Below are positions 7,931-17,022 of a stretch of 42,671 nt of DNA, in pieces. This DNA is from Puniceicoccales bacterium. GTDB taxonomy: Bacteria; Verrucomicrobiota; Verrucomicrobiia; Opitutales; JAIRLM01. Positions within the stretch are counted from its first letter, which is position 1; each line of letters opens with the position of its first letter. The DNA is taken from NCBI GenBank assembly GCA_031278455.1, contig JAITKJ010000017.1, positions 1 to 42,671 on the forward strand. Direction: 5' to 3'. Below the pieces are notes generated by a model. The model did not search any database. It had not been told where the DNA came from and saw only the letters and a program-made list of their open reading frames with translations. A program made the translations under genes and the position numbers.

Positions 7931-8791
7931 ATGGCTCTTTTTGGAAAACCAAGGTATTCGACGGTAACCGCCGTAAAAAGGAAGGATATCCCGCCCGATG
8001 TGTTTACGAAGTGTCCGATCTCGGGCGAAGTTATTTACACAAAGGAGCTTGAGCATAACTTGAAAGTGGTTCCTAAAAGCGGGTATCACTTTCAATTGAC
8101 GGCCCAGGAACGGCTCAAGCTCCTCCTAGATGGGGATTCCTTCGAAGAACACGATGCAGATCTCGAAGGTGAAGATATTTTGGCCTTTGAGGGATACGCG
8201 GCGAAGCTCCTGGAAAACCGCCAAAAAACGGGGTTAACCGAGGCGGTGGTTACCGGGATCGGCCGCATGGGCGGTGTGACGCTTTCCATAGCTGTAATGG
8301 ATTTTCGATTCATGGGCGCAAGCATGGGCTGTGCCGTGGGGGAAAAGATTACCCGAGCCGTTGAGCGAGCCGTTGAACGAGAAATTTCACTCGTCATCGT
8401 CTGCGCCTCTGGCGGTGCGCGCATGCAAGAGGGTATTTTGAGCCTCATGCAAATGGCAAAAGTCAGCACCGCTTTGGCCCGTCTGTCGGCCATAGGCCGG
8501 CCATACATCGCCATTTTAACCGACCCAACCATGGCGGGTATAATTGCCAGTTTTGCTTCACTTGGGGATGTCATCATCGCAGAACCGGGCGCGCGCATCG
8601 GATTTGCCGGAGCGAGGGTCATTCGGGAAACCACCCGGCAGGAGCTTCCTCCCGGGTTCCAAACGGCAGAATTTCTATTGGCCCACGGCTTTTTGGATCA
8701 AATCGTCCCCAGAAGTCAAATGCGCCGGTGTGTCATCAACTTTCTCAAAGCGTTCAACGGCCATCCAAACCTCAAGCCATTACTGCGGTAA
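7931..8791 (+). CDS. accD: Acetyl-CoA carboxylase carboxyltransferase subunit beta, zinc ribbon degenerate
   Basis: 286 residues. With AccA it moves the carboxyl group from carboxybiotin to acetyl-CoA, making malonyl-CoA for fatty acid synthesis. The catalytic crotonase-like core is intact, including [17 protein letters not shown] and the [16 protein letters not shown] region. The N-terminal zinc ribbon normally holds four Cys in two CxxC pairs. Here they read CPIS (28-31) and VPKS (47-50), so only Cys28 survives, although the surrounding sequence aligns well. The zinc site must be absent. The start has a strong GGGGAAAG before the ATG. It sits directly behind comF. Confidence 0.94.
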   Translation: MALFGKPRYSTVTAVKRKDIPPDVFTKCPISGEVIYTKELEHNLKVVPKSGYHFQLTAQERLKLLLDGDSFEEHDADLEGEDILAFEGYAAKLLENRQKTGLTEAVVTGIGRMGGVTLSIAVMDFRFMGASMGCAVGEKITRAVERAVEREISLVIVCASGGARMQEGILSLMQMAKVSTALARLSAIGRPYIAILTDPTMAGIIASFASLGDVIIAEPGARIGFAGARVIRETTRQELPPGFQTAEFLLAHGFLDQIVPRSQMRRCVINFLKAFNGHPNLKPLLR

Positions 8792-8848
8792 CACGCCTAA
8801 GACTAAAAGAGTTTACACGGCTGCGCTCCAAAAGGCAATCAACATGAG

Positions 8849-10891
8849 TTAAAGAAGTTCCCGGGCGTCCACATCCCAGATATAATCCACTTCCTTCGAA
8901 CGAGGCATAATCTCGCAAATTTCCCGTAATTTCCCCATAAAATAAGTAGGGCTATTGGTAAAATACCACAGGCAATACCGTTCGTTTTCCCTATGTGAAT
9001 TGAGTTTCCTCGGACCATTTAATTGGAAACTTCTACCTGTTCTTGCCTTTTTTTTCAAGAGTTCTACCCATCCATTGGCGAAGCATTTCACCTCCTCGTC
9101 CGATTTCCCAAAAAATAACTGCTGGATAAGATGTCGGTGCGGCGGGTATCCCAAGACTTCCCGGTCGGCAAGTTCCGCTGCATAAAATGAATTGGGGTCG
9201 CCGCCGATTATCGCATCTAGGATGACGCTATTGGGGTCACGGGTTTGCAAAATTAAAGGAATTGGCTCCATTTGTCCGAATGGTGCGGCACAAACGTGGC
9301 AGACGCGGGAAATCGTTTGGAAGGCATGTTCACCCGCGCGGAAATCCGTCCGGCGTGACTCCAAGTCCACATTTAACATGCCAACCAATCCGACTCGAGG
9401 TGCCTGAATAAGCCCAATAGCTGCATTGGTACCGATGACAATATCAATATTGTCATCATTTTGAGTGGTATCCCGAATTACTCCAATTTTTTTAGAAGAG
9501 GATATGGTGGAGTGGTCGCAGCACAAAATTCGTGCTTCCGGAAAAATTTGTCGTAGTATTTCCTCAACGCGCTCAACTCCTGCACCTTTGGTGCGCAGAG
9601 AGGAAGCATGACACTTAGGGCATTGGCGCGTATGCGGCCGCACATAGGCACAAACTTGGCAAAAACGCCGCTTCCCCGGGCGTCGCAATGCTATCGCTGC
9701 GCCACACTTTGGACATGTGAGCTCAAAATTACAACGATGGCAAAAAATACACTTCTCATAGCCGAGGCGATTCAAAATGAGAATTCCACATTTGCCATTT
9801 TGAATACATGTCCTGATCTCTACTTCAAGTGCTGGAGTTATCAAAGATTTATTATGCTCGCTATTTTTTATATCTATTACGCGGATATTGCCGACTTCGC
9901 GGAGCTTCGGCCCGTCGGATGGCAGGTAGCGAAACTTTTTCCGGTTGCAGGCATGTATGGATTCTACGGACGGCGCGCCGCTGCCGAGCACGCAAAGCGC
10001 CTGGTTCAACCAAGCGCGATATACGGCGCAGTCACGCCGGTGAAAGCGAGGCATTTTTTTGCACTTATAGGAATCATCTTCCTCGTCATCTACGATTATC
10101 AGCCGCGGGGAAGTGATTGGTAAAAATATGCCACTTGGTGTGCCAATGACGACAAACGGACCATTATTCTCAGTTAACGTATTCCAAATTGCTGTCCGAT
10201 CTTTTAGGGAAAGCCGGCTATGCCACTGAAGACATGGGATTCCTAGGTGACTTCCCAAAAATTTCGCAAGATGTTCCGCTTTTAAGATTTCCGGCGCCAA
10301 AATAAGAACGCTTTCACCGAGATTGATGGTTTTGGCGGCCAGTGTTGCATAGATTTCGGCCCGCCGGCAAAAATTCCATTCCCTGAGCAAAACCGTATGG
10401 AATTTCCTGGAAACCAGGTCGGAAATTAAAACATCCGTCAAGGCATCGGCGCGAGGATCATTTTTGATTACAGTCTTTTCGATAAAAATGGGAAGACTTT
10501 TCCGGCACTTTCGCATTTCCGCGGGAACGATGACTCCAAAAGTGGATGATCGGCCTACGCCGTAATAGTTGCAAAGCCAGCGGGCGAATGGTGCGAGATC
10601 GGGAGATAAATGGCAAATCACATTTTTGATGTATTTCAGTTGCCCGTCGTAAGTTGGATTTCCGACTCTGACCACAACTCCAGCCGTAAATCGGTTATTT
10701 AGTGGAACATGGACAAGCGTACCTTCGGAAATTTCGCTCCGGAATCTTTGCGGAATTGCGTAGGATAGCGGTTTCCCGACGGCATCGAAGAGCTCGACAA
10801 TGGCAGACGGGACCCTCACTTGTCTGCAAAGAGATTTTGAAATAGCGCTGGGGCGAGATAAATTCATGTTGAAGACAAAATTTTCACACAT
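8849..10891 (-). CDS. priA: PriA-like replication restart protein with degenerate helicase motifs
   Basis: About 680 residues from ATG 10891, aligning with PriA from the 3' DNA-binding domain (VRVPSAIVELFDAVGKPLSY) to the C-terminal WDVDARELL. All eight zinc cysteines are kept (CHRC, CPKC, CQVC, CPKC). The helicase core is recognisable but its catalytic residues are gone. Walker A GxTGSGKT reads EWNFCRRA in LLREWNFCRRAEIY. DEEH reads DEED in LIIVDDEEDDSYK. GSATP reads GSGAP. GTQMLAKG is replaced by GTNAAIGL. The QVAGRAGR motif reads SRVCHVCAAPFG. ATP hydrolysis is therefore unlikely. Deinococcus PriA is a known pseudohelicase, so a DNA-binding, DnaB-loading role without unwinding is possible. 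The reading frame stays open upstream to 11356, so the start is uncertain. It converges on accD. Confidence 0.88.
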   Translation of the reverse strand: MCENFVFNMNLSRPSAISKSLCRQVRVPSAIVELFDAVGKPLSYAIPQRFRSEISEGTLVHVPLNNRFTAGVVVRVGNPTYDGQLKYIKNVICHLSPDLAPFARWLCNYYGVGRSSTFGVIVPAEMRKCRKSLPIFIEKTVIKNDPRADALTDVLISDLVSRKFHTVLLREWNFCRRAEIYATLAAKTINLGESVLILAPEILKAEHLAKFLGSHLGIPCLQWHSRLSLKDRTAIWNTLTENNGPFVVIGTPSGIFLPITSPRLIIVDDEEDDSYKCKKMPRFHRRDCAVYRAWLNQALCVLGSGAPSVESIHACNRKKFRYLPSDGPKLREVGNIRVIDIKNSEHNKSLITPALEVEIRTCIQNGKCGILILNRLGYEKCIFCHRCNFELTCPKCGAAIALRRPGKRRFCQVCAYVRPHTRQCPKCHASSLRTKGAGVERVEEILRQIFPEARILCCDHSTISSSKKIGVIRDTTQNDDNIDIVIGTNAAIGLIQAPRVGLVGMLNVDLESRRTDFRAGEHAFQTISRVCHVCAAPFGQMEPIPLILQTRDPNSVILDAIIGGDPNSFYAAELADREVLGYPPHRHLIQQLFFGKSDEEVKCFANGWVELLKKKARTGRSFQLNGPRKLNSHRENERYCLWYFTNSPTYFMGKLREICEIMPRSKEVDYIWDVDARELL

Positions 10892-11356
10892 TTTTCGCTG
10901 GTAGACGCCAACGGCGACTCCGCCAAAAACTCGCACGTTCAATGTGTCCCTATCGTAGGCTTCTGCCGTAGCTCGCATATCAGCGGCCGCGGCAAGCTGC
11001 ACATTTTGCGCGTCATAAGCCTCCTGCTTGGCCTTAATGCCCGATAAGAGCAATGCAATCTGGCCAATATAGCTCGCAAAATCAACGGTTAACATCAACA
11101 GTCGCAAGACTGTCTTGTCATGCCATGGGTTTGGAGCCACTCCTATACAACCTTTGTCGCCACAACTCCAAATAACGCCCCCTGCGCCGACGCGGGAAGA
11201 TTTGAAACTTTTTGAAAAACCTCTCCGTGCCGCCTTTTTTCTCGTATCACTCGTATCTATGCTCATCATACCGGCGTCTTTTGCCTTGGGAGGACCGTAC
11301 CTTACGAAAACTTTTGAAAACTTAACAAGTTTTTTAAAAAAGAATAAAATACGCAC
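10892..11356 (-). other. In-frame N-terminal extension of about 155 codons joined to priA
   Basis: The frame of priA is open for 155 codons upstream of ATG 10891, with possible starts at 11356, 11269 or 11266. The encoded stretch has a basic Ser-rich part (KKAARRGFSKSFKSSR), a hydrophobic helix (LLMLTVDFASYIGQIALLLSG), a charged helix (KAKQEAYDAQNVQLAAAAD) and a Gly/Val segment. Nothing in the PriA family matches it. It may be a separate small membrane protein that lost its stop codon and fused to priA, or an open but untranslated frame. No clear ribosome binding site was seen for any candidate start. Confidence 0.4.
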
Positions 11357-11386
11357 AAATTTATTTCATCTTTGATTCACCGATAT

Positions 11387-11804
11387 TCAGCTTGGTTGGA
11401 GGAAATTTTTTTGAAAAATTTCTCTGCGCCAAGCAGATGGACATATTCGGGGCCAACCCTTATGGCGAACTTCCACCTCCCTTTGAATGAGCGGGGATAT
11501 GTAGCGAAGAAAATTATTGAATATCATGGACCCGGATTCGTCAATCCACGCCCGGGGAAATCCCTTCACCTTTTCGGCAATTTCATCCAGCGCGGGAAGT
11601 CCATAGCTGGCCTGATAAGGCGTGTCCCTTTCCCGGACGATGGTAACCATTTTCCCTGATTCTCCCCCAATGGCGGCTTTCGCCGCGCACACACCACATC
11701 CATAGGCCTCCTCGTTATCACGGACCGATGCACAATGGGCCGCGGCGCGCAGTGTTGTGAAATGTCCCCGTTGAAAACGGTGAATTAAAAGGTTCGAGCT
11801 GCAT
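11387..11804 (-). pseudogene. pfp: C-terminal remnant of a PPi-type 6-phosphofructokinase
   Basis: The open minus-strand frame ends with sequence typical of the long PPi-dependent phosphofructokinases: FQRGHFTTLRAAAHCASV, RDNEEAYGCG, GKMVTIVRERDTPYQASYGL, EKVKGFPRAWIDESG and FLRYISPLIQ. An in-frame TGA at 11805-11807 cuts it off, and no ATP/PPi-binding GGDDS region or active-site TIDN region is present upstream before rpsA. The last residues drift from the family, so the 3' end is probably damaged too. Only about a quarter of the gene is left. This reflects gene loss, with glycolysis presumably served by another phosphofructokinase copy elsewhere. Confidence 0.78.
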
Positions 11805-11957
11805 CACGTCTTTCGCCGCACGGTGGTCTGGCGATTTTTTTTAAATAGGTCTTGCAGAAAAAAATTGCCACTGAAGAGTTTCAGCGTGGAAGCTGTCTTC
11901 ATGATGGCTTAGGTTGTATTATTAATTCTAACCCTTCGGATAGCCGGAGGCAATAAA

Positions 11958-13643
11958 ATGCAAAATATAATGGAAGAACTGCTGGCTGGTAGCGCGATGG
12001 CGCGTTTAGAACCAGGGCAGATTGTCAGTGGTATCGTCACTGAAATTCAGCAGAACGATGTGCTAGTGGATATCGGAGCAAAGTGCGATGGCCGCATCCG
12101 TCTGTCAGAATTTGGGGACCCGCATGAAATCCAAGTTGGCCAAAAGATCGAAGTCTATTTGGAAAAATTGGAGGACTCAAGTGGTGCGCCGAGCATATGC
12201 TATGACCGCGTCCAGCAGCAGAAAAATTGGGAACGCATCGCAATAAGCGCAGAAGAGGGCGGAACCGTTACTGGAAAAATCAAAGGGAAAACGCGTGGCG
12301 GCCTATTGGTTAATATTGGGGTGGATGCATTTTTGCCATCGTCCCAGCTGGACATTTTACCAACTAAGAACATTGAGCAGTTTATCGGTCGCACCTATGA
12401 ATTTAAAATTGTAAAAATTAACCGCGAGCGAAAGAATATCGTTGTTTCCCGCCGGGAGCTGTTGGAAGAGGAACGACGCAACAAATCTCAGGAACTTTTT
12501 GAACGGTTGCATTCTGGTGATATTGTCAAGGGTGTCGTGAAAAATATCACAGACTATGGAGCCTTTGTTGACCTGGATGGCGTTGATGGGCTCCTGCATG
12601 TTACGGATATGAGCTGGGGACGTGTGACTCACCCAAATCAAGTTGTTCGCGTTGGCGAGGAACTCACGGTTATGGTTTTGGATATCGACCGGGACAAGGG
12701 GCGCGTTTCCTTGGGGCTGAAGCAGACGACAGCTAATCCATGGGACAATATTGAGCAGCGGTATCCAATTGGCGCATGTGTCCACGGCAAAGTGGTCAAC
12801 CTGGTCCCATACGGTGCTTTTGTTGAATTGGAAAACGGTGTTGAAGGATTGGTCCACGTTACCGAGATGTCTTGGACGAAAAAAATATCCAAACCAAGTG
12901 ATATCCTCAAAATCTCCCAGGAAATTGAGGCTGTTGTCCTTGGAATTCAGAAGGACGAACAGAAAATTGCTCTCGGATTGCGGCAATTAGAAGACAATCC
13001 ATGGGATCAGATCGCCACAAAATATCCAGTTGGTTCGGCAATACACGGCGTTGTCCGCAGTCTGACCAATTATGGTGCCTTTATCGAGATTGAGCCTGGC
13101 GTTCACGGGATGGTGCACATCTCTGACGTATCTTGGACGCGTAAGCCAAAGAGCATGGAAGAGGTGTTCAAGATCGGTGATGAGGTGGATGCGGCTGTCA
13201 TTCTTGTCGACATGGACGGCCACCGTATCGCGTTAAGTGTGCGAAAATTGGCAGCAAATCCATGGCTTGACATCAATGACCATTTTAAAGTCGGAGAAAA
13301 GGTTGAGGGAAAAATCATTAAAATAACTAACTTTGGTATATTTGTTGAACTCGGAATGGGAATCGACGGATTCATTCATATTGGACAAATTAGCGAAAAT
13401 CGCGTGGATCGGATCCGCGATTTATTCAATGTTGGCGACAGGGTCACGGCGCGAATCATCCGAATTGAGGTAGCTAACCAGCGCATCGCATTGTCCATAA
13501 AGGCTATGGAATACGATGCAACAGAGTTGCAGCGAGAAATTAACAATTGGAAAAACGTTAGTGCATCAACCACAAATGGAAGTGGACAAAGCGAATTTGG
13601 GACACTTGGAGATCTGCTTGCCCCTGACGATATGGGCGTATGA
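11958..13643 (+). CDS. rpsA: 30S ribosomal protein S1
   Basis: 561 residues with six S1 RNA-binding repeats in tandem, starting near residues 18, 100, 188, 273, 360 and 447. Each has a recognisable barrel such as GVVKNITDYGAFVDLDGVDG followed by GLLHVTDMSW. Repeats 3 to 6 are closest to each other, as usual. S1 binds mRNA leaders and helps 30S subunits start translation. A strong GGAGG lies about 9 bases before ATG 11958. The C-terminus after repeat 6 is a short acidic/Ser-Thr tail. It is convergent with murE, with only 84 bases between the stops. Confidence 0.96.
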   Translation: MQNIMEELLAGSAMARLEPGQIVSGIVTEIQQNDVLVDIGAKCDGRIRLSEFGDPHEIQVGQKIEVYLEKLEDSSGAPSICYDRVQQQKNWERIAISAEEGGTVTGKIKGKTRGGLLVNIGVDAFLPSSQLDILPTKNIEQFIGRTYEFKIVKINRERKNIVVSRRELLEEERRNKSQELFERLHSGDIVKGVVKNITDYGAFVDLDGVDGLLHVTDMSWGRVTHPNQVVRVGEELTVMVLDIDRDKGRVSLGLKQTTANPWDNIEQRYPIGACVHGKVVNLVPYGAFVELENGVEGLVHVTEMSWTKKISKPSDILKISQEIEAVVLGIQKDEQKIALGLRQLEDNPWDQIATKYPVGSAIHGVVRSLTNYGAFIEIEPGVHGMVHISDVSWTRKPKSMEEVFKIGDEVDAAVILVDMDGHRIALSVRKLAANPWLDINDHFKVGEKVEGKIIKITNFGIFVELGMGIDGFIHIGQISENRVDRIRDLFNVGDRVTARIIRIEVANQRIALSIKAMEYDATELQREINNWKNVSASTTNGSGQSEFGTLGDLLAPDDMGV

Positions 13644-13727
13644 GTGAGTGGCGGGTAGTAAGGGAAATTGTCCTTATATGCCGGTTGATACCTCGCCACA
13701 TATCTCATGAGCTGTTAGTGACAATCA

Positions 13728-15212
13728 TCAGCCAATTTTATTTTTCAAACAGCCGTGTTTAATTTGCTTCAGGCATTCGGTTGCGGTTTCCATGTCGCTA
13801 AATGGCGTGGTTCGATTACTGAATATTTGCTGTCTTTCGTGGCCTTTTCCGGCAATGAGCAGAGTTCCCCGGTGTTTAATCAGGGAATTTATCGCAAAAA
13901 AAATGGCATCTCGCCGATTGTGTATAACGCGGTAGTTTTTGCCCCGAAAACCGCGAATAATTTCCCCGACGATGGCCTCCGGTGCTTCCGAGCGCGGGTT
14001 GTCATCGGTTACAATGACGAAATCGCTGTTGGTTTCGGCGATTTTTGCCATTTGCGGGCGTTTTCCGCGGTCCCGGTCTCCGCCGCAGCCGAAAAGCGTC
14101 CATAGGCCACCTTTGCAGAACTGTCGTAGGGCCATGAGGGTCTGTTTCAATGCTTCCGGGCTGTGGGCAAAGTCGATGAATATTTCTCCACCGCCGGCGG
14201 CGGCTATTCGCTGGAGGCGGCCACAAACGGGAGCAAAAGTGGACATGCGCTCCAAAAACTCTGCTAATCGTCCAGGATAAGCGTTGGCAACGGCTGCCAG
14301 GGCATGGAGTAGGTTCATGGCATTAAATGTTCCCAGGAGAGCCGTTGAAAATGAATGGAACCTCCCGGCGTGGATAAAGTGAACGGTCATTCCAAAACCC
14401 GTTGATTCGCAGCCAAGCAATTGCCAATCTGATGTGGCATTTTTTCCGACGGTTACACATTTTTGTCCGCGGAAAAGGGTGATAAGTTTCCGGCCATGGG
14501 GATCATCGCCATTGATGATGGCACATTTGGGAACCGACCCATTGCGGCCGTCGAATAACCGGAGTTTGGCATCGAAGTAGGCGTCCATGTCCCCGTGAAA
14601 ATCCAAATGGTCGCGGGAAAGGTTTGTAAAAATAGCACACTCAAAAGGTATGCCAAAGACTCGCTCCTGCACGAGCCCGTGGGAACTTACCTCGAGGCCG
14701 ACGGAATCGCAGCCCGCGTCGGCCATGCGTTGGAGATTGGAAAAAATTAATTGAGCATCCGGGGTGGTTTGTCCGGCCGGTTCCACGTGCCCGGTCCAGG
14801 CGATTTCGACGGTGCCGAGACACCCACAGCGCTCTCCCAAGAGATGGCGAATGGCATGGACGGTAGTCGTCTTGCCCGAGGTCCCTGTAACGCCAAAGAT
14901 GCGCAGGGCTCGGTCGGGAAAATCATACCAGTTCCGTTGGGCCTCCGCCCAGGCAATGGCTGCGTTTGAAACTTCTAATCCGCGGACTTGCGAGGGAAGC
15001 TCAGGTAAACGCTCTCCAACAATCGCTGTCGCTCCTCGCTTGATGGCAGCATCGATGAAGTCATGACCGTCCCTAACCGGACCGCAGACTGCGAAGAAGA
15101 CTTTTACGCCTTCACCAATAGGAATGTGTTCGTGGTTCCGGTACAAACCAATAATAGGTATATCCGACGGGAAAATTTCGTTCTCGGGAAAAATGTCACA
15201 CCACCGCTTCAT
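13728..15212 (-). CDS. murE: UDP-N-acetylmuramoyl-L-alanyl-D-glutamate--2,6-diaminopimelate ligase
   Basis: 494 residues from ATG 15212, with an upstream in-frame GTG at 15305 as a less likely start. It adds the third amino acid to the peptidoglycan stem peptide in the cytoplasm. The Mur ligase P-loop GVTGTSGKTTT is at about 107-117. The substrate-specificity motif is DDNPRSE, the DNPR form that marks meso-diaminopimelate as substrate rather than lysine. The central block HGLVQERVFGIPFECAIFTN and the GKGHE motif near the C-terminus are also present. It is the last gene of a long minus-strand run but is separated from clpP by three unrecognised genes. Elsewhere murE usually sits in a dcw cluster; here it is isolated. 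Confidence 0.95.
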   Translation of the reverse strand: MKRWCDIFPENEIFPSDIPIIGLYRNHEHIPIGEGVKVFFAVCGPVRDGHDFIDAAIKRGATAIVGERLPELPSQVRGLEVSNAAIAWAEAQRNWYDFPDRALRIFGVTGTSGKTTTVHAIRHLLGERCGCLGTVEIAWTGHVEPAGQTTPDAQLIFSNLQRMADAGCDSVGLEVSSHGLVQERVFGIPFECAIFTNLSRDHLDFHGDMDAYFDAKLRLFDGRNGSVPKCAIINGDDPHGRKLITLFRGQKCVTVGKNATSDWQLLGCESTGFGMTVHFIHAGRFHSFSTALLGTFNAMNLLHALAAVANAYPGRLAEFLERMSTFAPVCGRLQRIAAAGGGEIFIDFAHSPEALKQTLMALRQFCKGGLWTLFGCGGDRDRGKRPQMAKIAETNSDFVIVTDDNPRSEAPEAIVGEIIRGFRGKNYRVIHNRRDAIFFAINSLIKHRGTLLIAGKGHERQQIFSNRTTPFSDMETATECLKQIKHGCLKNKIG

Positions 15213-15407
15213 CTTTCGCCAAGGTGATAAACCGCCATTAGCCCACGTTAACCGGCTTCCACGTGCCACCTGTGACGCCGGCAAACCGCCAAATTTCTCA
15301 CACAAACCGCTAAAGAAACGTCAGCGATCATTCCGCTGCGCCGCGCCAAAAACACAACCAACGCCATAATCTTATGAGCCAGGATGGCATAATGCGGTCA
15401 ACCAATA

Positions 15408-16157
15408 TTATGAAAACAGACTTCGCAGCACTGCCATCGGCGAGCGCCGCTTTCCTGTCGATTTTTCCAGCGGTGGTGGACGCGGAGGAAGAGCAAGCTT
15501 CATCGCCTCCTCCACAGGCTTCTGGGCTTTTTTTTTACCCAGTGACACGTCCGGCACACGGAAAACAGGCTGTTCCATTCCGGCACCGGATTTCGCAGCT
15601 TCTGCCTGTGGCACATTAATTTCCTGATCGGAGGATGTTACTTCATCACCACCAACCAAATCGCATAAGTCTCGCATCATCTCATCCGTTTTGGCCCTTG
15701 ACTCATCAAGGCTCTGACCGCCGCGCCCTTCCTCTCTAATACGCTCGGCATCGTCTAAAGCATTCCAATGTGCGATAGATTCCGCTTCGAGAGTGTTCTC
15801 CGGAGTAACATATGGCCGCGTCTCGGGATTGCGTATCTGCGCGTACCTCTCCTCCTGTCGGTTTTCCCGCGCCAAACGCATAGTATCACACTCAGCAAGT
15901 ACAAATGCCACGGCCTCCGGAAGCGTGTAGCCATCATTTAAAAGCGCAAAATACATGCTTTGCATTTTTGGCAATTCTGTAGGCAGACACACCGCACGTT
16001 GAACCAATGCCGACTTAGCCACTTCTACGTCGAGAATGTACTTTTCCGGCGGTTCGCCGCACGGCCTACACCCTTGCTTAACGCCATCGGAACCAGCGCC
16101 AGTCTCAAACAAGACCATCCAGTGCGAACTATTATTTCTTATATCACACGCACTCAT
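15408..16157 (-). CDS. Unrecognised protein, Pro/Lys-rich C-terminus
   Basis: 249 residues with no recognised domain. The first half is helical with several Cys (GCRPCGEPPEK). The middle is highly charged and probably disordered. The tail is proline-rich (LALPPRPPPLEKSTGKR) and basic. No signal peptide or membrane helix is evident. It is the last of three unrecognised same-strand genes between clpP and murE. Codon use looks genuine, but no homologue is known to me. Confidence 0.6.
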   Translation of the reverse strand: MSACDIRNNSSHWMVLFETGAGSDGVKQGCRPCGEPPEKYILDVEVAKSALVQRAVCLPTELPKMQSMYFALLNDGYTLPEAVAFVLAECDTMRLARENRQEERYAQIRNPETRPYVTPENTLEAESIAHWNALDDAERIREEGRGGQSLDESRAKTDEMMRDLCDLVGGDEVTSSDQEINVPQAEAAKSGAGMEQPVFRVPDVSLGKKKAQKPVEEAMKLALPPRPPPLEKSTGKRRSPMAVLRSLFS

Positions 16158-16184
16158 ATAACTTATAACTTCCTAATGTTAAAA

Positions 16185-16847
16185 TTAACTTTCCCCACGA
16201 AACCACGTGAAAAACCTCATGGCCGCACCCATCTTTGAGCGCCGCAGCGCCATCTCGCGCACCTCTGCGTCCGCGACACAACACCGAACCTTGGCCTGCT
16301 CCACTTCAGCCTTCGCTCTTGCCGCATCAACATTGGCCTGTTCCACTCTAGCCTTAGCAATCTCGCCCTCGATCCTGGCTCTGCTCGTCGCAATCATCAC
16401 TTGTGTCTCCGCAGCCATGCGCACTGCCCTCTCATGTTCAGCATCATTCAATGCTTTTTTAGCCCGCTCGCCACGATCACGCGATGCGGCATTCAGTTCA
16501 GAACAAGTCGTGCGAAGCTGTTGGATCACACCATCCCACAATACCTCCCTCCCCGCATCGCTCGCAACTTCACAACCGTCCACATAAAGCTTCATGGCCA
16601 TTGCAAGACCAGCTGCTGAATCGAGTCCAAGCGCCCGAAATGCCAACAAGGAAGCCCCATTTGATATCATAAAATTATTTCTTCTTAATTCCGCAAGTAA
16701 AGCCGATGCCACAGGCTGCGGTACGCAACCAGTTTTAATGATATCAAGAATCGCTAAATTCTGCTCCGTTAGGGCATTAGACAACACACTGAACGCTGCC
16801 ACTCCCGTTTGAGACTGTGACTCGATACCCATCCCCAACTTATCCAT
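16185..16847 (-). CDS. Unrecognised coiled-coil protein
   Basis: 220 residues. The N-terminal half is helical and Ala/Leu-rich (VLSNALTEQNLAILDIIKTG). The second half is a long charged coiled coil with alternating Ala, Glu, Arg and Lys (EHERAVRMAAETQVMIATSR, then EGEIAKARVEQANVDAARAK). It ends in a short aromatic basic tail (MRFFTWFRGES). It is soluble by appearance. It lies 27 bases upstream of the next gene (15408-16157), so the two probably form an operon. Function unknown. Confidence 0.6.
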   Translation of the reverse strand: MDKLGMGIESQSQTGVAAFSVLSNALTEQNLAILDIIKTGCVPQPVASALLAELRRNNFMISNGASLLAFRALGLDSAAGLAMAMKLYVDGCEVASDAGREVLWDGVIQQLRTTCSELNAASRDRGERAKKALNDAEHERAVRMAAETQVMIATSRARIEGEIAKARVEQANVDAARAKAEVEQAKVRCCVADAEVREMALRRSKMGAAMRFFTWFRGES

Positions 16848-16984
16848 CGCACCATATTCGTTTTCGCATGAGAAAAAAGTAAATTAAAGACGCCTATATT
16901 ACAAATTCTAAACATGTTCACATCTAGAAGCACGCGGCCCATTATCGCGGAAAACACCCATCCGTCAAGCACAAAAAATTAAAT

Positions 16985-17010
16985 CAGACCGGCGCTGGCG
17001 CCGGGCAAGT
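16985..17010 (-). terminator. Probable intrinsic terminator after the gene at 17023
   Basis: GC-rich hairpin CCGGCG-CTGG-CGCCGG at 16989-17004. On the minus strand it is followed by TCTGATTTAATTTTTT, a U-rich but interrupted tail. It sits 18 bases after the stop codon at 17023. Confidence 0.5.
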
Positions 17011-17022
17011 TCGCGCATAAAG

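Noticed and set aside
8092..8634. 180-codon minus-strand ORF inside accD
   Set aside because: Composition (Met, Ser, Arg rich) is that of a shadow frame; accD is clearly on the plus strand.
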